Below, in pieces: positions 1 through 5,347 of a stretch of DNA of 9,301 nt; position 1 is the stretch's first letter; each line of letters starts with the position of its first letter. Origin of the DNA: Chloroflexota bacterium (lineage in GTDB: Bacteria; Chloroflexota; Chloroflexia; Thermomicrobiales; UBA6265); assembly GCA_023392645.1 (NCBI GenBank), contig JAEVYR010000561.1:1-9301 (forward strand), given 5' to 3'. The translations under genes and the position numbers were made by a program. A model generated the notes under the pieces. It saw only the letters and a program-made list of their open reading frames with translations. It had not been told where the DNA came from and made no database searches.

Positions 1-37
1 GGTGTAGACCGTCAATCGCGTCGAACGACAACCGGCT

Positions 38-61
38 CGGCCGCGTCGCGGGGCGCGGCCG
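38..61. repeat. GC-rich hairpin just upstream of the M20 dipeptidase
   Basis: The arms CGGCCGCG (38-45) and CGCGGCCG (54-61) are perfect 8-bp complements around an 8-base loop. The hairpin ends one base before the AGGAGG ribosome binding site at 63-68. There is no following T-run, so it is not a classical intrinsic terminator. It could be the stem of a terminator for a gene lying before the window, or a 5'-leader structure that influences ribosome access. The sequence shows the structure; its role is inference, and in GC-rich DNA such stems can occur by chance. Confidence 0.4.
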
Positions 62-62
62 C

Positions 63-68
63 AGGAGG
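63..68 (+). promoter_or_regulatory. Ribosome binding site of the M20 dipeptidase
   Basis: A perfect AGGAGG lies 9 bases before the ATG at 78. Another ATG at 70 is only one base from it and is out of frame, so this site fixes 78 as the start. Confidence 0.8.
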
Positions 69-77
69 CATGCGGGC

Positions 78-1466
78 ATGACAGGTTCGAGTGACGAGGC
101 ACGCGCGTACGCGCGGGCGAACGGCGAACGGTTCCAGAGCGAGCTGTTCGAAGCGCTGCGGATTCCGAGCCTGAGCGGCGATCCGGCGCATGCCGGGGAT
201 ATTCGCCGGATGGCCGAGTGGCTGGCCGACGGGATGCGCGCGGTCGGCGTCCAGAACGTCGCGGTGATGCCGACGGCGGGTCACCCGGTTGTCTACGGCG
301 AGTGGCTGGGCGCCGGTCCGGACAAGCCGACCGTGCTTGTCTACGGGCACTACGACGTGGTGCCCGCCGTGATGGAAGACGGCTGGGACACCGACCCGTT
401 CGAGCCGGTAGTGCGGGACGGCAAGATCTACGCGCGTGGCGCCACCGATGACAAGGGCCAGCTCTTCATCCACGTCAAGGCGCTCGAATCGTGGTTGAAG
501 ACGGCCGGCGCGGCACCGGTCAATGTCAAGTTCCTGATCGAGGGCGAGGAGGAGGTTTCATCTCCGAACCTGACGCCGTTCATCGAGGAGCATCTCGACC
601 TGCTGGCGGCCGATGTCTGCGTGATCAGCGACTCGTCGATGCGCGTGATCGAGGAGCCGGCGATCACGCACAGCCTGCGCGGCATGACCTACATCGAGAT
701 CGAGGTTCAGGGACCCCGAGAGGACCTCCACAGCGGCTTCTTCGGCGGGGCGGTCCACAACCCGGCGGTCGCGCTGGTCGAGATCCTGGCGTCGCTCTAC
801 AACGCGGACGGCACCATCGCGGTGCCGGGCTTCTATGACGACGTCGCCAGCCTCTCCGACGAGGAGCGGGCGATGATCGCGAAAACCGATCTGTCCGAGG
901 AGCAGCTTCTGGACGCGACCGGCGCGCCGGCGGTGTGGGGCGACACGCGGTACACCATTCGCGAGCGGGTTTCGGCTCGCCCGACCCTCGATATCAATGG
1001 GCTCTGGAGTGGGTATTCCGGACCGGGTCCCAAGACGATCATCCCCGCGAGCGCGGGAGCAAAGCTCAGCTCCCGGCTGGTGGCCAACCAGGACCCGGAG
1101 CGGATTTACGAGCTGATCCAGCGACATGTCGAGTCGATCGCGCCGTTCACGGTCCAGGTGGAGGTGCGATTGCTGACCACGGGGCGGCCGGCGTTGATTC
1201 CGTTCGACCTGCCGGAGATGCAGGCGGCCGCGCGTGCCTACGAGCGCGGCTGGGGTCACGCACCGGTGTTTACGCGAGGCGGAGGCAGCATTCCGGTGGT
1301 GGCGGACATCGTCGACCTGATGCACATCCCGGTGGTAATGATGGGATACGGACTCGACACGGACGGGCTGCACTCGCCGAACGAGCACTACAGCATCGAA
1401 ATGTTCGAGCGTGGCATCGAGACCGCGATCGTCTACCTGGACGAGCTCGCGAAGCTGCCTCGCTGA
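78..1466 (+). CDS. M20 family metallo-dipeptidase (carnosinase/PepV-like)
   Basis: Predicted cytosolic di-zinc peptidase that cleaves dipeptides or short peptides, 462 residues, a normal length for this M20 group. The metal site is complete. H91 and D93 lie in YGHYDVVP, D124 (bridging) in ATDDKG, general base E158 and ligand E159 in EGEEEVSS, D185 in ISDSS and H432 in LHSPNEHY. H218 in DLHSG is the residue that the dimerisation (lid) domain donates to the active site in carnosinase relatives. The catalytic domain is therefore split around a lid domain at about residues 200-320. There is no signal peptide, so it should act inside the cell. The start is fixed by an AGGAGG 9 bases upstream. The exact substrate cannot be read from sequence; peptidase T-like, Xaa-His dipeptidase or an N-acyl-amino-acid hydrolase remain possible. 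No peptide transporter is nearby. Confidence 0.93.
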   Translation: MTGSSDEARAYARANGERFQSELFEALRIPSLSGDPAHAGDIRRMAEWLADGMRAVGVQNVAVMPTAGHPVVYGEWLGAGPDKPTVLVYGHYDVVPAVMEDGWDTDPFEPVVRDGKIYARGATDDKGQLFIHVKALESWLKTAGAAPVNVKFLIEGEEEVSSPNLTPFIEEHLDLLAADVCVISDSSMRVIEEPAITHSLRGMTYIEIEVQGPREDLHSGFFGGAVHNPAVALVEILASLYNADGTIAVPGFYDDVASLSDEERAMIAKTDLSEEQLLDATGAPAVWGDTRYTIRERVSARPTLDINGLWSGYSGPGPKTIIPASAGAKLSSRLVANQDPERIYELIQRHVESIAPFTVQVEVRLLTTGRPALIPFDLPEMQAAARAYERGWGHAPVFTRGGGSIPVVADIVDLMHIPVVMMGYGLDTDGLHSPNEHYSIEMFERGIETAIVYLDELAKLPR

Positions 1467-1534
1467 GTGCCGCACGCGGCGTCCGGCGCGCGCGGTATCG
1501 ACGCGATCCGGGCGAACTCCAGGATCGCTCGTGT

Positions 1535-1541
1535 GGGAGGG
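1535..1541 (+). promoter_or_regulatory. Ribosome binding site deciding a GTG start
   Basis: GGGAGGG lies 10 bases before the GTG at 1552. It supports that start over in-frame codons further upstream (GTG 1531, or ATG 1411 inside the dipeptidase gene), whose extra residues are Arg/Ser/Thr-rich and look like translated noise. Confidence 0.55.
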
Positions 1542-1551
1542 AACCGATTCG

Positions 1552-2262
1552 GTGGACGTGGAGCCTGGTGTCGGCAGGGCCGCGGCGGAGCCACGTGCTG
1601 CGGGGACGCGCGGGCCGCGAGCGTGGCTGAACAACAAGCAATGGGATGACTGGATCGAGACCGTCACGGTGCTCGTGCTGGCACTTGCATCGCTCGCCGC
1701 GGCCTGGAGCGGTTTCCAGGCCGCCCAGTGGAGCGGTGAGCAGTCGACGCTCTACTCGCAGGCGTCGGCCCGACGTATTCAGGCGACGCAGGCATCGAAC
1801 GCCGCGTACACCTATCTGGTCATCGACGTCGATGCCTTCAACAACTTCGCGAATGCCTATGCGGCTGGCGACACCGAGCTGATGGAGTTTCATCGACGGC
1901 AATTCTCGGACCGGCTCGCCCCCGCGGTCGAGGCGTGGCTGGCGACCGATCCGCTCACCAGCTCGGAAGCGGCGGCGAGCCCGCTGGAAATGCCCGAGTA
2001 CGTGGTGCCCGAGCGAGCTCGCGCCGCACAGCTCGAAGCGGAGTCGGAGGAGCTGTTCGGTCGCGGCGTCCATGCCCTCGAGCAGAGCGGGGGATACGTC
2101 CTCAACACGGTCTATCTCGCCACGGCGCTGTTTTTCTCGGGGATCGCCTCCAAGGTTCGAGGCAGGCCGGCGCGCGCGGCCATCATCGGCATGGGCATCA
2201 TCCTGCTTCTGGTTGGCGTCTATCACATTGTGTCGCTCCCGGTGGAAGGTGGCCCGATCTGA
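1552..2262 (+). CDS. Conserved hypothetical membrane protein, three predicted helices
   Basis: I do not know a function for this protein. From the GTG at 1552 it has 236 residues: a short charged N-terminus, a helix at about 36-55 (after NNKQWDDWIE), a large hydrophilic middle at about 56-181 rich in Ala, Gln and Glu, and two closely spaced helices at about 182-201 and 208-227. The segment AWSGFQAAQWSGEQS followed by an IDVDAF...NAYAAGDTEL stretch resembles unnamed bacterial membrane proteins with a helix-soluble-helix-helix plan; a DUF4337-like relationship is possible but unproven. The middle part is probably helical and outside or beneath the membrane. It lies 85 bases after the dipeptidase and 137 bases before the zinc-ribbon gene on the same strand, so co-transcription is possible. 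The start is uncertain (1531 is the main alternative); the coding call itself is firm. Confidence 0.75.
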   Translation: MDVEPGVGRAAAEPRAAGTRGPRAWLNNKQWDDWIETVTVLVLALASLAAAWSGFQAAQWSGEQSTLYSQASARRIQATQASNAAYTYLVIDVDAFNNFANAYAAGDTELMEFHRRQFSDRLAPAVEAWLATDPLTSSEAAASPLEMPEYVVPERARAAQLEAESEELFGRGVHALEQSGGYVLNTVYLATALFFSGIASKVRGRPARAAIIGMGIILLLVGVYHIVSLPVEGGPI

Positions 2263-2356
2263 GACCGCGACCGACCTGCCACCGGGGACGGTGCTCGAGG
2301 GGGTGGTCGCGTCAGCAGCGGAACGAGATGGCCTCGCTCTTGCGTGGTGTCGACCA

Positions 2357-2373
2357 GCGGCGGCACCCGCCGC
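2357..2373. repeat. GC-rich hairpin before the zinc-ribbon gene
   Basis: GCGGCGG (2357-2363) and CCGCCGC (2367-2373) form a perfect 7-bp stem around a CAC loop. It sits 15 bases before the AGGAG site of the next gene and has no T-run after it. It may attenuate read-through from the membrane protein gene or structure the leader of the zinc-ribbon mRNA. The function is inference. Confidence 0.35.
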
Positions 2374-2399
2374 CGACAGGAAACGAGCAGGAGCATGCC

Positions 2400-2642
2400 A
2401 TGTCACGCACAGACGAAAATCCCGTTACCTGCGGAAATTGCGGCACCGAGAACTCGCCCGATCAGGACTTTTGTGTCAATTGCGGGCAGCCGCTGACGAA
2501 ATCGGCGGCGCAGGGGATCGTCGAGCAGGCCGAGGCGCAGCGCGAAGGCGGCGCCTTCGGGGTCGGCGAGGACGATGCGGCGTTCGACAAGGCGAACGTC
2601 GACGGTGTCTCCTCGCCGCGCACGCCGCACCGGGGAACATAG
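2400..2642 (+). CDS. Small zinc-ribbon protein, 80 residues
   Basis: The first 29 residues form a compact zinc ribbon with ligands C11, C14, C25 and C28 (CGNC, then ten residues, then CVNC). This is the 'zinc-ribbon domain' type found at the ends of many bacterial membrane or regulatory proteins. The remaining roughly 50 residues are acidic and Gly/Ala-rich, have no hydrophobic stretch and are probably disordered. The start is set by AGGAG at 2389-2393, six bases before the ATG; an ATG at 2395 is out of frame and too close. The role is unknown; a structural or protein-binding module is the most that can be said. The stop lies only 9 bases from the end of the convergent lactonase gene. Confidence 0.8.
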   Translation: MSRTDENPVTCGNCGTENSPDQDFCVNCGQPLTKSAAQGIVEQAEAQREGGAFGVGEDDAAFDKANVDGVSSPRTPHRGT

Positions 2643-2651
2643 GCGAATCGG

Positions 2652-3563
2652 TCACCGAACCTCGATTTTCGAGCGAAACGGCGGCTTGCCCTTGACGCGA
2701 AGATCGACGGCGAAGAGCGACCCGGCGAGATCGCCGACCTCCCGGCCGCGTTCGGTGCCACCGATGGCGGTGGTGACGTACGCCGTTGCGTAGTCGTCGT
2801 CGCCGAACGCGATGCTCGAGACGTTTCGCACCGGGAAGCGGACCTGCCCGAGCAGATCGCCGTCCGGTGAGTAGCGAAAGAGCCCGTAGCCGCCCCAGCG
2901 GGCGGACCAGATGGTGTCGTCGGCGGCGACCGCCATGCCGTCCGGCGCGCCGTGGTCCTCGGGCGTGCGGATGATCGCCCGGCGGCCGCTCAGCGCGCCG
3001 GTCGCCGCATCGTAATTCATGCGGTAGATCGCGCGGAAGCGCGTGTCGGTCAGGAACATCGACGTGCCATCGGCGGTGAAGCCCATGCCGTTGGATTGGG
3101 CGATATCGTCATAGCCGAGTTGGATGGAGCCGTCGGTGTCGAGTCGATAGAGCGCGGCCATGCCGTCCGGCTTCGGCATCGTGCCGCAGAAGACGCGGCC
3201 GGCGGGATCGGCGATGACGTCGTTGAAGCGCGTCTCCCGTTCGGCGGGGATCTCGTCGATCACGGTCGTGAGATTGCCGGCGCGCCACTGGACGATCTTG
3301 CCGGCGGTGCAGAAGAGCAGCAGCCCGCCATTCTCCTGGATCGTCATGCCGCCGATTTCGCCGTCGTGCTCGAACACCAGGGTGTTGTCGCCCGACACCG
3401 GATCATAGCGATAGACCCGGCCCGGCGGGATGTCGAGCCAAAAGAGCGCGCGCTCGTCGGGGTGCCAAATCGGCCCCTCGCCAGTCTCGCAGGGCAGATC
3501 GACGAGCGTGCGGATTTGCCCGACATCGAGTGCCGGAGCATCGTCGGAGCGCGGCGTGGACAT
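2652..3563 (-). CDS. SMP-30/gluconolactonase family sugar lactonase
   Basis: A 303-residue six-bladed beta-propeller hydrolase that opens aldonolactones to aldonic acids with one divalent metal. The four metal ligands of the family are all visible: E29 in GEGPIW, N114 in RFNDV (with R112 as the usual substrate-binding Arg), N158 in QSNGMGF and the catalytic-base D208 in APDGMAV. No signal peptide is seen, so it is cytosolic. The ATG start has an AGGAGG 10 bases upstream. It is the last gene of the minus-strand cluster, 86 bases after the dehydratase gene. With that partner, L-arabinonolactonase or a similar pentono-/hexonolactonase is the best guess; family members are often named gluconolactonase without proof of substrate. 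An own promoter in the 86-base gap is possible, but none is evident. Confidence 0.9.
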   Translation of the reverse strand: MSTPRSDDAPALDVGQIRTLVDLPCETGEGPIWHPDERALFWLDIPPGRVYRYDPVSGDNTLVFEHDGEIGGMTIQENGGLLLFCTAGKIVQWRAGNLTTVIDEIPAERETRFNDVIADPAGRVFCGTMPKPDGMAALYRLDTDGSIQLGYDDIAQSNGMGFTADGTSMFLTDTRFRAIYRMNYDAATGALSGRRAIIRTPEDHGAPDGMAVAADDTIWSARWGGYGLFRYSPDGDLLGQVRFPVRNVSSIAFGDDDYATAYVTTAIGGTERGREVGDLAGSLFAVDLRVKGKPPFRSKIEVR

Positions 3564-3649
3564 GGTGTGATACCCTCCTGGTTCGCGGAACGAGACCCAT
3601 GCCGATCAGCTCGCAGCCAGCGTGCCGTCGCTCCGGCAACGGCGCGGCG

Positions 3650-4585
3650 CTATGCCGGGTGTTCGTGACCCCAGCGGAGGACGAGCGGGTTGCGCCGGCG
3701 GGCGTGCGCCAGCAGGCCCTCCCGAATCATCGGCGAGAGCGGGCCGAGCGGGGATCGCACGGTCTCGCTGGCGATGATGCCGCCCTCCTTCATCAGCACC
3801 TTTGTCGCGTTCAGGCCGCACTGGCGATTCTCGAAGTGGATCATCGGCAGCCAGTACTCCCAGAGGTCGCGGGCGCCGTCGCGATCGCCCGCCTGCCACA
3901 GGCGCAGCACTTCGACCAAGGCCTCCGGTACCGCCGCGCTGGGCATGGTACCGGTCGCGCCGGCTTCGAGATCCGGGATCAGCGTGATCCCTTCCTCGCC
4001 ATCGAACGGACCGGGACAGGCGTCGCCGGCGAGCTCGACGACCGCTTTCAGCTTGTCCGCCGCCTTCGGTGATTCCACCTTGAGGTATTGCACCAGCGGG
4101 ATGGCGCGGGCCAGCTCGGCCAGCAGCGTGGCGGGAAGGGGCGTGCCGCTCATCGGCGCGTCCTGGATCATGATCGGAATGTCGATCGCGTCGGCGACGG
4201 TGGCGAAAAACCGCCTCAGCCCCTCCGTCTCAACCCGCAGCGTGGCGCCGTGGTAGGGCGCCATCAGCATCACCATCGCTGCGCCGGCATCCTGCGCCGC
4301 GCGTGATCGCTCGGCGGCAATGCGATCGCTGAAGTGGCTGGTGGTGACGATGACGGGCACGCGCCCGTCGACCTGCTCGATGCAGACGGCCATCGCGCGG
4401 TCGCGCTCGGCGTCGGTGAGGCTGATCTGCTCGGCGTAGTTGGCGAGGATGCAAATGCCATCGACGCCGGCGTCGACGAGGAAGTCGATCGCGCGGCGCT
4501 GGCTGGTCTCATCGAACGCCTCGTCGGGGTGGAATGTCGTCGGCGCGATCGGAAACACGCCGGAGAGGACCGTATCGGCGCTCAT
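3650..4585 (-). CDS. araD: L-2-keto-3-deoxyarabonate dehydratase-like protein (DHDPS superfamily)
   Basis: A 311-residue TIM-barrel class I (Schiff-base) lyase. The family Lys is K169 in VQYLKVES. The residues expected for true dihydrodipicolinate synthase are missing: the GTTGE loop is replaced by ILANYAEQ (46-53), the second Tyr of PYY is H112 in PYHGAT, and the catalytic Tyr of YNVP is Q141 in IMIQDAPMSGTPL. From memory, these replacements and the stretches AQDAGAAMVM, HFENRQCGL, VLMKEGG and VRSPLGPLSP match L-2-keto-3-deoxyarabonate dehydratase of Azospirillum (EC 4.2.1.43), which makes alpha-ketoglutaric semialdehyde from L-2-keto-3-deoxyarabonate. That comparison was not computed. The symbol araD here means this dehydratase, not ribulose-5-phosphate epimerase. 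The ATG overlaps the cupin stop (ATGA), so translation is probably coupled; its own ribosome binding site is weak. The adjacent lactonase fits the same route. Alternatives are related 2-keto-3-deoxy sugar acid dehydratases or aldolases. Confidence 0.82.
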   Translation of the reverse strand: MSADTVLSGVFPIAPTTFHPDEAFDETSQRRAIDFLVDAGVDGICILANYAEQISLTDAERDRAMAVCIEQVDGRVPVIVTTSHFSDRIAAERSRAAQDAGAAMVMLMAPYHGATLRVETEGLRRFFATVADAIDIPIMIQDAPMSGTPLPATLLAELARAIPLVQYLKVESPKAADKLKAVVELAGDACPGPFDGEEGITLIPDLEAGATGTMPSAAVPEALVEVLRLWQAGDRDGARDLWEYWLPMIHFENRQCGLNATKVLMKEGGIIASETVRSPLGPLSPMIREGLLAHARRRNPLVLRWGHEHPA

Positions 4586-5049
4586 GCGTCCCGCTCGCTC
4601 TCCGCGAGGAGCGCGTCGTGGTCCTCCATCTCCTGGCGGCCCCCGGGGTCGGGATCACGCATGAAGGTGCCGATCGTGAGCAGAAAGGCGCCATCCTCGA
4701 CGCCGTGGACGGAGTGGCGCACTCCGGGCGCGAGCGAGATGAGATCGCCCTCCTGCATGACGTGCGATTCGTCGCCGACGGTGAAGTCGATCGCGCCCTG
4801 CAGCACCTGAACCGTGATCGGTCCCGGCGCGCTGTGCTCCTGCAGCTCGCCACCCTTCAGCATCGTGACCAGGACGACGCGGATCGTGTCGGTCTTGACC
4901 AGGATGTTGGCCCGGTGCCGCGCCTTCCGGTCCTCGTGAGGCGGGAAGGACTCGATCACGCCGGGGAGATTGGCGATACCGTAGATCTTCTCCCCGTCAT
5001 TGTTCAATCGATCCAGATGCGCTCGTTGCCACCGCTGTCCGTCGTTCAT
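4582..5049 (-). CDS. Cupin-domain protein, first gene of the sugar-acid cluster
   Basis: A 155-residue single-domain protein with the cupin beta-barrel at about residues 55-128. Motif 1 (GGELQEHSAPGPITVQVLQG, 66-85) keeps H72 but has Ala at the second His and Gln81 near the Glu position. Motif 2 (GDLISLAPGVRHSVH) keeps H112. Metal binding may therefore rest on fewer ligands than in a full cupin, which is common in this 'HSAPGPITVQVLQG' subgroup. The start at 5049 is chosen because AAGGGAG lies six bases before it; an in-frame extension to 5112 would add 21 Gly/Asp-rich residues with no support. Its stop overlaps the dehydratase start. Possible roles are binding a sugar-acid ligand, isomerisation, or sensing; the sequence does not decide. 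No DNA-binding domain is present, so it is not itself a classical regulator. Confidence 0.82.
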   Translation of the reverse strand: MNDGQRWQRAHLDRLNNDGEKIYGIANLPGVIESFPPHEDRKARHRANILVKTDTIRVVLVTMLKGGELQEHSAPGPITVQVLQGAIDFTVGDESHVMQEGDLISLAPGVRHSVHGVEDGAFLLTIGTFMRDPDPGGRQEMEDHDALLAESERDA

Positions 5050-5055
5050 CCAGTG

Positions 5056-5062
5056 CTCCCTT
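5056..5062 (-). promoter_or_regulatory. Ribosome binding site of the cupin gene
   Basis: Read on the minus strand this is AAGGGAG, six bases before the ATG at 5049. It is the reason for preferring 5049 to the upstream in-frame ATG at 5112. Confidence 0.65.
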
Positions 5063-5178
5063 CTGCCTGATTCGTCACCACCATCATGCGGCAACCCCGG
5101 CGGGTCGTCCAATCACATCCCCGGCGGTCGGGCAGAGCACCCGCAATCCCGATACCAGTCGCGTCGAGAGTCAGGTAC

Positions 5179-5205
5179 GCACAAAAACCAGTACGAGAAT
5201 TGTGC
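5179..5205. repeat. Inverted repeat GCACAA-N15-TTGTGC, candidate operator
   Basis: GCACAA (5179-5184) and TTGTGC (5200-5205) are perfect 6-bp complements separated by 15 bases, so their centres lie 21 bp apart, about two helical turns. It sits in the AT-richer part of the divergent region, about 130 bp from the cupin start and 143 bp from the amt start. The same GCACA/TGTGC word recurs in the palindrome at 5284-5300. Binding by a regulator is inference. Confidence 0.35.
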
Positions 5206-5283
5206 CAATCGACCGTTTTTCTGATGCGTGATGGTGTTCACAATGTTCTCGGGCCCACGGACACCGCCGTCCGCCGAATCTGG

Positions 5284-5300
5284 ATGTGCACTATGCACAT
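5284..5300. repeat. 17-bp palindrome ATGTGCA-CTA-TGCACAT upstream of amt
   Basis: Perfect 7-bp arms surround a 3-base centre, and the palindrome ends 47 bases before the amt ATG. The size and symmetry fit a dimeric helix-turn-helix repressor site; the loop is too short for it to be mainly an RNA hairpin. It does not match the nitrogen-control consensus sites I know (NtcA GTA-N8-TAC, or NtrC). The regulator is unknown. Confidence 0.45.
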
Positions 5301-5337
5301 ATTGCGCGGCGGTCTGCCGCGAGACACGGTTGCGACC

Positions 5338-5342
5338 GGAGG
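5338..5342 (+). promoter_or_regulatory. Ribosome binding site of amt
   Basis: GGAGG lies five bases before the ATG at 5348 and eight before the ATG at 5351. It rules out the longer in-frame start at 5228, whose added residues are not Amt-like. Confidence 0.75.
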
Positions 5343-5347
5343 TGTCG

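Larger units (their letters stand above)
5050..5347. promoter_or_regulatory. Divergent control region between the cupin cluster and amt
   Basis: These 298 bases separate two divergent starts and contain no convincing gene. The stretch at about 5170-5230 is clearly less GC-rich than its surroundings, as expected for promoters. It holds two inverted repeats, given separately, and the ribosome binding sites of both flanking genes. I could not identify a confident -35/-10 pair on either strand. Confidence 0.55.

Noticed and set aside
1469..1480. GCCGC-AC-GCGGC stem after the dipeptidase stop
   Set aside because: The loop is too short, the stem is small and no T-run follows; not enough for a terminator call.
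1411..1551. N-terminal extension of the membrane protein from an ATG inside the dipeptidase gene
   Set aside because: The extra residues are Arg/Ser/Thr-rich read-through of the dipeptidase 3' end, and a better ribosome binding site serves the GTG at 1552.
558..1667. Minus-strand frame of 369 codons opposite the dipeptidase
   Set aside because: The composition is Arg/His/Asp-rich without any domain, while the plus strand encodes a complete M20 enzyme.
3650..4585. Annotation as DapA (lysine biosynthesis dihydrodipicolinate synthase)
   Set aside because: The conserved GTTGE loop and the catalytic Tyr are absent, and the neighbours are sugar-acid genes.
5228..5347. Longer Amt start at 5228
   Set aside because: The added residues are unlike Amt, would cross the palindrome region, and GGAGG sits just before 5348.
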